A DNA stretch of 19,918 bases, taken from Syntrophaceae bacterium (GTDB taxonomy: Bacteria; Desulfobacterota; Desulfomonilia; Desulfomonilales; Desulfomonilaceae). The DNA lies in assembly GCA_014874425.1 (NCBI GenBank), contig JACWAG010000417.1:1-19918 (forward strand), read 5' to 3'. The notes under the pieces are model-generated. The model was not told where the DNA came from and ran no database searches. It saw nothing but the letters and a program-made list of their open reading frames with translations. The position numbers and the translations under genes are program-made. Shown here piece after piece: positions 7,262-15,117 of this stretch. How positions within the stretch are numbered: position 1 is the first letter of the stretch; every line of letters begins with the position of its first letter.

Positions 7262-9271
7262 GTGTTCGACAAAATACTAATCGCAAATAGAGGTGAAATT
7301 GCAGTTCGGATCATACGGACCTGCAAGCTCATGGGTATAAAAACGGTCGCCGTATACTCTGAAGTTGATTTCAGGTCGCCGTATGTTCAGGTGGCTGATG
7401 AATCCTGCTTGATTGGCCCCGCTCGCGCCCAAGACTCATTTCTGAATCCGGTAAAAATCCTAGAAGTTGCCGTGTCTCTAGGATGTCAGGCAGTGCACCC
7501 TGGATACGGTTTCTTGTCCGAGAACCCCGAATTTGCCCGCATGGTTCTGGAAGCTGGATTGGTTTTCATAGGACCTACAGTAGAGGCTATTGCCTTACTT
7601 GGGGACAAAATGGCGTCAAAAGCTCTTGCGATGAAAACAGGCGTGCCTGTGGTTCCAGGACGTCAAGAGCCAGTTGCGAACCTGGATGAGGCATTGAGGA
7701 CAGCTAAAGAGATCGGCTTTCCTGTCCTGCTCAAACCTGCCGCTGGAGGCGGAGGCCGGGGTATGAGAATAGTAAATGACATGACCGAACTACCCGGCGC
7801 TCTCGAATCGTGTCGAATAGAGACTCAAAAAAGCTTTGGCGATGACAGGATATTTGTCGAGCGATTTATTACAAGGCCACGCCACATTGAAATTCAAATC
7901 ATCGGCGACAATTTCGGGAACATTATCCATCTCGGCGAACGTGAATGCTCTATCCAGCGTCGTTATCAGAAAGTGATAGAAGAAACCCCTTCCAGGGCGA
8001 TTCACGGGTCTCTTCGCAACGAGATGGGAAAGATAGCGTGTGACCTCGCTAGGGCTGCTGGTTACACCAGCGCCGGTACGGTGGAATTCATTCTCGACGC
8101 TGAAAAGAATTATTATTTCCTGGAAATGAATACCCGGTTACAGGTGGAACATCCAGTAACTGAACTAGTGACAGGCCTGGATCTAGTAGAATTGCAAATT
8201 CGAATCGCAGCGGGAGAACCCTTAAACATTGAACAAGAAGATGTCTTGATCAAAGGATGGGCAATTGAGGCCCGGATATGCGCGGAAGATCCTTCACGGG
8301 GGTTTTTGCCTACTACAGGGATGATAACAAGATATGCCATACCGACTGGTAAAAATGTTCGTGTCGATAGTGGGATAGACGCAGGCAGCGTAATTACGAT
8401 CCACTATGACAGCCTGCTTACCAAAGTATCCGCTTGGGGCGCAAACAGGGAAGAGGCCAGGAAGACTCTTATAAGGGCCCTGAACGGATACCACGTTGAG
8501 GGAATTACCACCAACCTTGATTTTGTAAATTCAATTTTGTCTCATCCTGCTTTTGCGAGCGCTGAACTCTCTACCAATTTTATAGATGAACACTTTGAAG
8601 ATGGTCAGAGCAGAATACCCCCATCTGAACAAGATCTCCATTACATGACCATGGCCGCCGTGTTGGTTTCTCATACCCGCAGGAATCTTGTCAGAGATTC
8701 TCTCCGGCCTATGAGTCCTCATGTAGGCGGCGCTGAACCCACTCCAACTATTCACAAATATGTGGTCAGGACTTCACACAATGTGTTTGACGTCCTTTTG
8801 GAGGGTTCAGAGCAAAATAGACGCTGGAATGTTACCGTCAATGATAAACAGTATAAAGTTGTCGCCCCCGAATTCGAATATTACAGGAGACGCTTGAAAC
8901 TATATGTTGATGGTATTGCCAATATGTTTCGTCTTCAGTACCTGGACAATCACATCAAGGCATACTTTTGCGGGATTGTTCGGATCTTTGAAATCTATAC
9001 CCCGTTGGAATGGGGCCTCGCACACTTCATGCTTCGCGATATCAAGCCTGTTAAGGAAAATTCTCTAAAATGTCCAATGCCAGGCTTAATTACCGCTGTG
9101 ATTGTTGAAGAAGGAACTCAAGTCCGAAAGGGACAGGAACTGCTCCGCATGGAATCAATGAAGATGGAAAGCGCTGTAGCGGCGCCCAGGGATGGCCAAA
9201 TCGACAAAGTGCTTGCAAAACCTGGACAGACGGTCGATACTGACGAAATCCTCATCACTTTTAAGGAATGA
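7262..9271 (+). CDS. pccA: Acyl-CoA carboxylase, biotin carboxylase / biotin carrier subunit
   Basis: Alpha subunit: carboxylates its own biotin using ATP and bicarbonate, then feeds the carboxyltransferase encoded 11 bases upstream. Order of domains: biotin-carboxylase N-domain (1-112), ATP-grasp (about 115-320) with the Gly-rich loop near 159-168, RRYQKVIEETPS and EMNTRLQVEHPVTE (E288-E301), then the C-domain (335-445). A middle region (about 450-595) looks like the BT linker of propionyl-CoA carboxylase alpha chains, ending in EIYTPLEWGLAHFML. The C-terminal biotinyl domain (about 600-669) carries ESMKM with the biotin-accepting K634. Start is GTG at 7262, eight bases after AAGGA (7249-7253). 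Size and BT-like linker favour a propionyl-CoA or broad acyl-CoA carboxylase over a plain AccC. The two genes form an operon. Confidence 0.95.
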   Translation: MFDKILIANRGEIAVRIIRTCKLMGIKTVAVYSEVDFRSPYVQVADESCLIGPARAQDSFLNPVKILEVAVSLGCQAVHPGYGFLSENPEFARMVLEAGLVFIGPTVEAIALLGDKMASKALAMKTGVPVVPGRQEPVANLDEALRTAKEIGFPVLLKPAAGGGGRGMRIVNDMTELPGALESCRIETQKSFGDDRIFVERFITRPRHIEIQIIGDNFGNIIHLGERECSIQRRYQKVIEETPSRAIHGSLRNEMGKIACDLARAAGYTSAGTVEFILDAEKNYYFLEMNTRLQVEHPVTELVTGLDLVELQIRIAAGEPLNIEQEDVLIKGWAIEARICAEDPSRGFLPTTGMITRYAIPTGKNVRVDSGIDAGSVITIHYDSLLTKVSAWGANREEARKTLIRALNGYHVEGITTNLDFVNSILSHPAFASAELSTNFIDEHFEDGQSRIPPSEQDLHYMTMAAVLVSHTRRNLVRDSLRPMSPHVGGAEPTPTIHKYVVRTSHNVFDVLLEGSEQNRRWNVTVNDKQYKVVAPEFEYYRRRLKLYVDGIANMFRLQYLDNHIKAYFCGIVRIFEIYTPLEWGLAHFMLRDIKPVKENSLKCPMPGLITAVIVEEGTQVRKGQELLRMESMKMESAVAAPRDGQIDKVLAKPGQTVDTDEILITFKE

Positions 9272-9314
9272 CCCTCCATCAAAAGATTGAGCGCTACTCT
9301 TTCCTCGGAATGAT

Positions 9315-10823
9315 TTAAGTATTCCCTGATAGAATTTCTCTCATATGATGGATCAATTTCTCAATGGTTATCGGCTTTGCCAGAACACAATCAACGCCGG
9401 TTCTTTTCATCTTTTCGCTATGAGTTTCTCCAACACCCCATGCGGTCAGAAGTATCAGATGTGGTTTTTCCCTGTTCATTTCTGAAAAGCGTCTTTTCAA
9501 TTCCCTTCCAAAATCCCAGCCGCTGATATCTTTGAAAGCCTCGTCACTGATTATGACGTCTACATCATTAGTATCTAATATCTTAAAACCTTCCTGAATT
9601 GTAGAGACAGTGTGGACCACGTTTCCCTGGGAGATCAGACCAGAGCCAAGCGCTTCAAGGACTTTTTCTTCTTCGTCGATCACCAGGACCGTCATCCCTC
9701 GAGTAGCGGCTTCTGAAAGTTCCCCAAGTTTATAATCATCCGGCGCTGTGATCAATGGGAACCTGACCTTAAAAATAGAACCCTGGCCCTCAGAACTCTC
9801 GACCGTTATCACCCCACCATTCTGTTTTACTATTCCAAGAGAGCTGGCTAATCCCAATCCGCTTTTCCTGGGGCCTTTGGTGGTCCAAAAGGGATCGAAA
9901 ATTCTCTTCAGGTCATCTTTGTTTATTCCAATCCCGGAATCTCTCACGAAGAACACAGCTTCATCATTCTCATGGTTGACTCCCACTTCAATCGTCCCAG
10001 CTTCGAAAAGAGATTCCACGGCATTTTTAATCAGATTTGTCATTACCTCCAAGATATGGTCCTGGTTTACTCTTGCGTAACAACCTTCTTTTAGGTCCGT
10101 TACAATTGAAATTGCTATTTTATTGTTTTCAGTCCGAGTCTTCCACCACAATACGCATAAATCAATTGCCCTTTTTGTCAGGATCTTCAAGTCGACGATA
10201 TCTCTTGACAAACTAGCAATAGTCTGACCGCAACGAGAAAATTCCTGCAAACTTCTTATAGCGCCGGCAGCCGTAGTGGCGCTAACAATGATCTGTTCCA
10301 ATTTCCGCAGAGTACCACTTGTTTCACTGCTTTCCAGTTCTGTCTTCGCAAGTCCCGCAAATCCGATGATGACCTGAAGCATATTGTTAAAATGATGGGC
10401 TACACCTGCCGATAGTTCTGAAAACGACTTCAGGCGCTCGGATTCCAAGCGCAACTCCTCAAGCTCCTTGCGTTCGGACGCTTCTCGCAGCACAGCAAGT
10501 ATAGCGGTAGATTCCCCGTCCCAAGGAATAAGAGAGGCTGTCAGGTCCATGTAAAGAACGTTACCGTCTTTACGATTAAAACTCTGAGTCACGAATACTC
10601 CATCTGCGCACACTACTTCATTTAGGACATGCGCCGCCTCTATTTCCGACCCAGGAGGAAACAAGCAAGTGAAGTGTTGACCAACAAACTCCCCTTTCTC
10701 AAATCCGAAGGTCACACACGCACATGGGTTGGTCCACAATATTGACCCTTTCGAAGAGTCTATTATCAGGATAGACTCCATCATTTCACAAAATAATGAA
10801 TCCAATCTTTTACTGGCGACCAT
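9315..10823 (-). CDS. Soluble PAS-histidine kinase-receiver hybrid
   Basis: A 502-aa hybrid two-component kinase without membrane helices. A PAS sensor domain (about 10-120) comes first, then a short coiled-coil linker, then the dimerisation/phosphoacceptor helix with H143 in GVAHHFNNMLQVI. The ATPase domain (about 240-355) has N267 in LIKNAVES, VRDSGIGI and GLGLASSLG. A C-terminal receiver domain (about 378-500) has phosphoacceptor D427 in IISDEAFKDISG, an acidic pair (IDEEE), the switch Thr in LLTAWG and the Lys in LAKPI, so it looks active. No output domain follows, so phosphate probably passes to another protein. The ATG start has AGAGGA about six bases upstream. It is convergent with pccA and divergent from phoU. 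The signal is unknown; a cytosolic redox or metabolite cue is possible. Confidence 0.92.
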   Translation of the reverse strand: MVASKRLDSLFCEMMESILIIDSSKGSILWTNPCACVTFGFEKGEFVGQHFTCLFPPGSEIEAAHVLNEVVCADGVFVTQSFNRKDGNVLYMDLTASLIPWDGESTAILAVLREASERKELEELRLESERLKSFSELSAGVAHHFNNMLQVIIGFAGLAKTELESSETSGTLRKLEQIIVSATTAAGAIRSLQEFSRCGQTIASLSRDIVDLKILTKRAIDLCVLWWKTRTENNKIAISIVTDLKEGCYARVNQDHILEVMTNLIKNAVESLFEAGTIEVGVNHENDEAVFFVRDSGIGINKDDLKRIFDPFWTTKGPRKSGLGLASSLGIVKQNGGVITVESSEGQGSIFKVRFPLITAPDDYKLGELSEAATRGMTVLVIDEEEKVLEALGSGLISQGNVVHTVSTIQEGFKILDTNDVDVIISDEAFKDISGWDFGRELKRRFSEMNREKPHLILLTAWGVGETHSEKMKRTGVDCVLAKPITIEKLIHHMREILSGNT

Positions 10824-10907
10824 AAGTTTCCTCTCAATCTTACGTCACTTTTCTCTATTGCGCAGAAGCGGTGATTCTGAAGCGTTTTGTATCCTTGTTT
10901 GTCGTTT

Positions 10908-10934
10908 GAATCACTTTAGTGAAAGTTTTGATTC
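10908..10934. promoter_or_regulatory. Nested inverted repeats between kinase and phoU
   Basis: TCACT-TT-AGTGA (10911-10922) forms a tight palindrome. A second pair, GAATCA (10908-10913) and TGATTC (10929-10934), overlaps it. They lie about 85 bases upstream of the kinase start, where a regulator could bind. No regulator is identified and the arms are short. Confidence 0.25.
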
Positions 10935-11007
10935 GTGTTTCAAATTTCCAGGTCATCCCATCTTAATGCTTGATTCCCTAAAAACTACCCTTATTTTAAC
11001 CGTATTA

Positions 11008-11090
11008 CTTGCAAGGTTCAATTGAATCAAGCTAAGTTTAATTGTAAATTGTAAGATAGGTTTGCAAGACTTGATTGACACACCATTGAA
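11008..11090 (+). promoter_or_regulatory. Repeat-rich control region before phoU
   Basis: This region holds CTTGCAAG (11008-11015) and TTCAATTGAA (11017-11026), both perfect palindromes, a tandem ATTGTAA repeat (11041-11054), and a second TTGCAAG (11062-11068). A weak promoter can be drawn as TTGAAT (11022-11027), 17 bp, TAAATT (11045-11050). TTGATTGAC at 11071-11079 is identical to one arm of the tetR operator at 16112-16131. No canonical Pho box is seen. Confidence 0.3.
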
Positions 11091-11117
11091 CCAATGGGCA
11101 CGCTAAAAGGAAATGAC

Positions 11118-11795
11118 ATGATTCGGACCCCTAGAATCAGGTTGCAGCGAAAAAATGAGATGCTCAAAAGTAAGCTCATTTCGTTGGCGACTTCTGTTGA
11201 AGAAAGTGTGAAGCTGGCGATAAAGGCTATTCGAGACAGGGACGAGAAACTTGCTACAAGTGTAATTGACGGCGACAGAGAGATTGATCGGGTGGAAATT
11301 GAAATCGAAGAAGACTGCCTGGAAATCCTTGCATTGCATCAACCGGTCGCAATGGATTTAAGATTCATAACAGGTGGCTTTAAAATAATTAATCAACTTG
11401 AACGTATTGGAGACCTCGCTGTTAACATAGCAGAAACCGCTGTTCTCCTAGCTTCAGAACCTCCACTTCAAATTCCTTCGGACTATTTCTTGATGGCAGA
11501 AAGAGCTGAGAATATGCTCAAAAATGCCTTGGACGCGTTTGTAAACATGGACGACGCATTGGCCACAGAGGTTTTGGCCGATGATGACGAAGTCGACATG
11601 ATGAAACATAAATTGCACAGGAATTTTGAAGAGAGATTGGGGACGGAAATCGAAAGAAGCCGTGCGCTGATACATTTGTTCCTGGTTTCAAGGCATTTGG
11701 AACGAATCGCTGATCATTCAACAAATATAGCTGAGGACGTCATTTACATGGTGACCGGCGCAATAGTTCGACACGGTCACTCGTCCACAAAATAA
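11118..11795 (+). CDS. phoU: PhoU-family phosphate regulation protein
   Basis: Cytosolic helical-bundle protein that normally links the PstSCAB phosphate transporter to the PhoR kinase and limits phosphate uptake. Two PhoU repeats are visible, each with the metal-binding helix motif: ERIGDLAVNIAE in the first and ERIADHSTNIAEDVIYMVTG in the second. ATG 11118 is chosen (225 aa, typical) because AAGGAA (11107-11112) lies just before it; the upstream in-frame ATG 11094 has no ribosome binding site and would add eight residues. No pst or phoR gene is in view, so this is an orphan phoU here. It is divergent from the hybrid kinase, which could be a coincidence or a working pair. No clear terminator follows before the convergent pyrF. 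Confidence 0.93.
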   Translation: MIRTPRIRLQRKNEMLKSKLISLATSVEESVKLAIKAIRDRDEKLATSVIDGDREIDRVEIEIEEDCLEILALHQPVAMDLRFITGGFKIINQLERIGDLAVNIAETAVLLASEPPLQIPSDYFLMAERAENMLKNALDAFVNMDDALATEVLADDDEVDMMKHKLHRNFEERLGTEIERSRALIHLFLVSRHLERIADHSTNIAEDVIYMVTGAIVRHGHSSTK

Positions 11796-11893
11796 TAGGA
11801 CTAAGCCTTGCTAAAACCGATTGGTGAGAGTCCGGCATTGAGTTTGGATTACAATATCGGTAGCGTCTGCTCCCAGATAGCCAGCACAGGAAT

Positions 11894-12697
11894 TTACTTG
11901 CTTATTTCACCCGTTACAGCATCTCGAATTTCAATCATTTCAATCGCTGCGGCATATGGATCATGCGCGTTGTAAATTGAGGAACCGACTATCGCAGCGG
12001 AACGCGATCCCACGATATCAGCCCAATCCCGCAATTGCACAGCCAATGATCTTCCCAATCGGTCCTGCCGGCCAAATCCGGGACACCATATTGGCTTTTG
12101 TGTAAGTAACCTGTAACGCCTCAAATCTTCCGGTCTTGTCGCTGGGCCGATATAACCCGAAACTCCAATTGCTTCTCCAATAGCCAGGATTCCATCCGTC
12201 ACGTCCCTCAACGGACTTTTTACAACTGAAGTTGGGTCTATTCCGCTATTTCTACAGGACGTCTCAAATTGTGCCACTTCGAGTGGTCTTGAAAAGAAAG
12301 TTTCAGCTCCTACGTGACTCATCATCGGAAGCAGCAGCGCCCCAATCCCAAATTCATTGCCTACATCTACCGCCTCGGCCACGGATGAGGGGCCAGGAAA
12401 GCCATGAACAGTTACGTGGGACACTCCGCAGCGTCCCAATTTTGCCAAAATTTTAGCATTAGTGCCACTCCAGGATTTTGGTGATCGGAAACCAATATCA
12501 GCTATCTTCAAGTCAACAAGAAGCGGTTTGTCATCCAGCAGTTCCCTGACTCTTGCGACAATGCCGGTCCCGGATTCAAGCAGGGTTGGAACACCAATCT
12601 TTATTCCGTCAACTGTCTTGGCAATCTTTGCTGCGATCTCCAGGACTAAAGCCGATGTGTCAAGATCAAGCGCTGCAATTATGGCAAATTCTTTCAT
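11894..12697 (-). CDS. pyrF: Orotidine 5'-phosphate decarboxylase, archaeal-like type
   Basis: Decarboxylates OMP to UMP, the last step of pyrimidine synthesis. The 267-aa protein has the full catalytic charge set of the family: D11 and K33, then D62-K64-D67 in VDLKIADI. The TIM-barrel ends with SGYIGPATRPEDLRRYR and IVGSSIYNAHDPYAAA, which match the phosphate-binding end of archaeal-type enzymes. Two departures are visible: an extended loop after the active site (GFRSPKSWSGTN where IPNTNR is usual) and PGFGRQ in place of the common PGIGAQGG. The start ATG has only a weak upstream AAG, while AAGGAAA lies some 14 bases away. It follows the ligase gene by 30 bases in the same direction, suggesting co-transcription. 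A related barrel enzyme (e.g. a KGPDC-type decarboxylase) is a less likely alternative. Confidence 0.85.
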   Translation of the reverse strand: MKEFAIIAALDLDTSALVLEIAAKIAKTVDGIKIGVPTLLESGTGIVARVRELLDDKPLLVDLKIADIGFRSPKSWSGTNAKILAKLGRCGVSHVTVHGFPGPSSVAEAVDVGNEFGIGALLLPMMSHVGAETFFSRPLEVAQFETSCRNSGIDPTSVVKSPLRDVTDGILAIGEAIGVSGYIGPATRPEDLRRYRLLTQKPIWCPGFGRQDRLGRSLAVQLRDWADIVGSRSAAIVGSSIYNAHDPYAAAIEMIEIRDAVTGEISK

Positions 12698-12727
12698 CTT
12701 AAATAAGTGTTTCCTTCAGCGCTCCCG

Positions 12728-14215
12728 TTATTTCCAGCCTGAAGCCTTGCCGTTGGGGTCTCTTGTGATTTCCTTAACAAATGTGACTTTACGGGGACAT
12801 TTGTATCTAGATAGATACTCTTTGCAGAATCTCATAATCTCTCGGTCGTCGGGTTTAACTCCACGCTCGGGCACAATGACCGCTTCAATCACCTGGCCTC
12901 GCATAAGGTCTGGAACACCAACAAGGGCTACGTCCGCCACGCTGGGATGTCTTATAAGGACTTCCTCAACTTCCTGACAGTAAACGTTAAAACCCGATGT
13001 AATTATCAGGTCCTTTTTTAGGCCGGTTAAGGTCAGATAGCCATCGTCATCTAGAAACCCAATGTCTCCTGTGTATAACCATCCATTCCGGATTACTGTT
13101 TGAGTCTCGTTTGGTTTTCCAAAATAGCCCAACATCACACTGGAACCCTGCACCACCACTTCTCCCTCAACACCGACAGGTAGAGGTTGTCCTCCATCAT
13201 CGTGAATCCCTATGGTCATCCTCGGGATAGGCGGACCGACTGTCCGAGGTTTGTTCGGAACATTAATATTGTTCCACGAAACAACCGGAGAAGCTTCTGT
13301 CAACCCATAACCGTGATAGATGTCAATTTTGTATTTCTCACAGAACCTTTCGTAAATTTCCATTGAGAGAGGAGCGCCACCACTAATCGCTATGTCCAGA
13401 CTGGAAAGGTCAAGGTCTTTGCATGATGGATGGTATGTCAGCCCGTAAAACACCATTGGGACGAATCCCGAGAAGTTTATTAGCGCTTTCTTGAGCCAAG
13501 GAATCAAACGTGGAAAATCGACTTTTTCCACTAAATACACGGTTCCGCCTGCCTTTATCGTGCACAAGAGATTTACCGAAGTTCCAAAAGCATGAAACAG
13601 AGGAATTAGAGCTAGGCTGCGCGCTTCCGGTCCGCGGCCGCAAACATCAGTTAACAGGTCTGAATTCGAGTCAAGGTTCCCGTGGCTTAAAGTTGCTCCC
13701 AATGCTCGTCCAAGCAAACCGGCCGTGAAAATGATTACGGCAGGTGAATTTTCATCGAGATCAACAGCGGGGAAATCGTCGGGGAAATCACGTTGAATTT
13801 CTGCAAAGCCTATTTCCCCGTCTTGAGGTTCAACAGAAATTACTGTCTTCAAATAATCAGCGTGCTCTCGCTCTTTTACAATTTTCGCGGACTGATCAGG
13901 CCCGCAAATAATTGCTACAGGTTTGCAGTCGCCTATATAGTGACTCAACTCATAGGATGTGGACATTGGGTTCAACGTCACGCAGATTGCGCCAGTTCTA
14001 ATTACGGCAAAATATGACATGACGAACTCAGGTCTGTTCCCCATAAGGGTAACTACTCGATCCCCCTGTTTTACTCCTGCTTTGACCAACGCGTTTGATA
14101 GTCTGTTAATACCTTTCAAAAGTTCAGAATACGATATTTTCATATCGTGGAACACCAACGCCGTGTGATCAGGCATGTCGCTTGCGGCTCTGTCGACTAT
14201 CTGACTCAGATTCAT
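12728..14215 (-). CDS. Acyl-CoA ligase-like AMP-binding protein with altered P-loop
   Basis: A 495-aa member of the ANL adenylating superfamily (acyl-CoA synthetases). The core motifs A5 (YHGYGLTEASPVVSW), A7 (YTGDIGFLDDDGY) and A8 (LIITSGFNVYCQEVEEVLI) are intact, and the A10 lysine is present in DPNGKA four residues before the stop. The A3 nucleotide-binding loop is abnormal: where TSGTTGxPKG is expected the protein reads TAGLLGRALG, losing the Ser/Thr-rich stretch and the Lys. ATG 14215 is chosen because GGAG lies five bases upstream; a TTG at 14230 would add five residues. The C-terminus is short but ends after the catalytic Lys. It may activate a fatty or aromatic acid with reduced or altered chemistry, or it may be inactive. 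It is followed closely by pyrF, with no functional link apparent. Confidence 0.85.
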   Translation of the reverse strand: MNLSQIVDRAASDMPDHTALVFHDMKISYSELLKGINRLSNALVKAGVKQGDRVVTLMGNRPEFVMSYFAVIRTGAICVTLNPMSTSYELSHYIGDCKPVAIICGPDQSAKIVKEREHADYLKTVISVEPQDGEIGFAEIQRDFPDDFPAVDLDENSPAVIIFTAGLLGRALGATLSHGNLDSNSDLLTDVCGRGPEARSLALIPLFHAFGTSVNLLCTIKAGGTVYLVEKVDFPRLIPWLKKALINFSGFVPMVFYGLTYHPSCKDLDLSSLDIAISGGAPLSMEIYERFCEKYKIDIYHGYGLTEASPVVSWNNINVPNKPRTVGPPIPRMTIGIHDDGGQPLPVGVEGEVVVQGSSVMLGYFGKPNETQTVIRNGWLYTGDIGFLDDDGYLTLTGLKKDLIITSGFNVYCQEVEEVLIRHPSVADVALVGVPDLMRGQVIEAVIVPERGVKPDDREIMRFCKEYLSRYKCPRKVTFVKEITRDPNGKASGWK

Positions 14216-14437
14216 AAAGACTCCGAACAAAATTTATTTTAAAAACGGAATGAGAAACAGGAATTGCAAGAAATTAACATTTACGGTCCATTTTATCAAC
14301 TATTCCAGCAAATAAAACTATATGCGTCTTGAACATTGACAGTGACATTATATCAAAAAAAGGGATAAACTCATTGCCACTACATTAATTTAACCAAATC
14401 GCAGTATTTAGTTCGATAATTATTGCTGATTGAGCCT

Positions 14438-14467
14438 TAGTCCATAAACATGTAGGTTTCTGGACTA
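14438..14467 (+). promoter_or_regulatory. Hairpin in the cobU leader
   Basis: TAGTCCA (14438-14444) pairs with TGGACTA (14461-14467), and inside it AAAC (14446-14449) pairs with GTTT (14456-14459), leaving a 6-nt loop and one mismatch. It sits about 16 bases before the ribosome binding site of cobU. No U-run follows, so it is not a terminator. No B12-box or cobalamin riboswitch core is seen. Confidence 0.35.
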
Positions 14468-14496
14468 CCATATTATTTTCTAGAGAGGCTTTGATA

Positions 14497-15045
14497 ATGG
14501 GGACTATTTTTTTGGTTGTAGGCGGACGGAGAAGCGGCAAGAGTGAATATGCGCAGACTTTTGCGGAGAGCGTCTCCGGGCCTAGGGTTTTTGTAGCGAC
14601 TTGCCCCATCATGGACCAGGAAATGGCTGAAAGGATTCGGAAACATCAAGAGGCTAGAGAACAGTCCGATTGGACCACCATGGAAGAACCTGTGGAATTG
14701 CCGTCTGCTATACTTGGGGCATTCCGCTTTAACGTCATCCTGGTAGATTGTCTTACTCTATGGGTAAACAACTTAATGTATGAGTCTTCAAAAATGGGAA
14801 TACCAATTTCAGAGGAAATAGTATCCGAAAAGTGTCACGAGCTAGTCGACGCATGTTCAGCCCATCCAGGGGAAATCATCCTTGTAACAAACGAAACGGG
14901 TATGGGCATTGTTCCGGATAATGAACAATCGCGACTATTTCTGGACTTGGTGGGACGTTGCAATCAAATAGTCTCAAAAGCGGCTCACCGTGTCATCCTG
15001 ACTGTTTGTGGACAATCATTGATAATAAAGGATCTTGAATTTTGA
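14497..15045 (+). CDS. cobU: Adenosylcobinamide kinase / guanylyltransferase CobU
   Basis: Bifunctional enzyme of the B12 nucleotide-loop pathway: phosphorylates adenosylcobinamide and then transfers GMP, giving AdoCbi-GDP. The 182 aa length is typical. The P-loop GGRRSGKS (residues 9-16) is followed by VATCPIMDQEM, and H50 (RIRKHQEAREQSDW) matches the histidine that carries GMP in CobU. VDCLTLWVNNL and TNETGMGIVPDNEQSR are family signatures. ATG 14497 is preferred because AGAGG (14484-14488) is eight bases upstream; a TTG at 14491 would be too close to that site. No other cobalamin gene is in view and no riboswitch is recognised upstream. The gene stands alone between the divergent ligase gene and the convergent SCP-2 gene, and ends at a strong hairpin terminator. 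Confidence 0.95.
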   Translation: MGTIFLVVGGRRSGKSEYAQTFAESVSGPRVFVATCPIMDQEMAERIRKHQEAREQSDWTTMEEPVELPSAILGAFRFNVILVDCLTLWVNNLMYESSKMGIPISEEIVSEKCHELVDACSAHPGEIILVTNETGMGIVPDNEQSRLFLDLVGRCNQIVSKAAHRVILTVCGQSLIIKDLEF

Positions 15046-15059
15046 TAAGTCTAGAAAAG

Positions 15060-15092
15060 AAACCGCGGCTTGTCCCGGACAAGACGCGGTTT
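15060..15092. terminator. Bidirectional intrinsic terminator between cobU and scp2
   Basis: The outer stem AAACCGCG/CGCGGTTT (15060-15067 with 15085-15092) and inner stem CTTGTCC/GGACAAG (15069-15075 with 15077-15083, a few inner bases forming the loop) are separated by one G-A mismatch. T-rich tails follow on both strands: TTTTAGTATTT on the + side and TTTCTTTTC on the - side. It lies between convergent genes, as expected for a two-way terminator. Confidence 0.85.
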
Positions 15093-15117
15093 TAGTATTT
15101 AAAGATAGGGTCTGGGA

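Noticed and set aside
6964..7290. 108-aa open frame inside pccB and across the pccB-pccA junction
   Set aside because: Same-strand frame-shadow of two strongly supported genes; Arg-rich composition typical of shadow frames.
7344..7384. 11-bp direct repeat GGTCGCCGTAT near the start of pccA
   Set aside because: The copies are in different reading frames within conserved coding sequence; most likely chance.
10729..11025. 98-aa + strand frame between the kinase and phoU
   Set aside because: Largely antisense to the kinase start and then intergenic; no ribosome binding site and no recognisable motif.
11796..11893. Terminator or RNA gene between phoU and pyrF
   Set aside because: Only 6-bp arms (ACCGAT/ATCGGT) 34 bases apart are seen, with no U-tract and no tRNA-like fold.
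12462..12977. 171-aa open frame on the + strand across pyrF and the ligase gene
   Set aside because: It is antisense to two well-supported genes, has no family signature and no ribosome binding site.
13768..13795. Tandem GGGGAAATC repeat in the ligase gene
   Set aside because: It encodes DFPDDFP in frame in a variable linker; a minor internal duplication with no regulatory sign.
14329..14364. Promoter for cobU using TTGACA at 14336-14341
   Set aside because: The -35 is perfect but no acceptable -10 lies 16-18 bp downstream; the nearest candidates are 8 or 22 bp away.
14231..14490. Cobalamin riboswitch upstream of cobU
   Set aside because: GCCACT occurs once (about 14376) but the B12-box core and the long conserved helices are not found.
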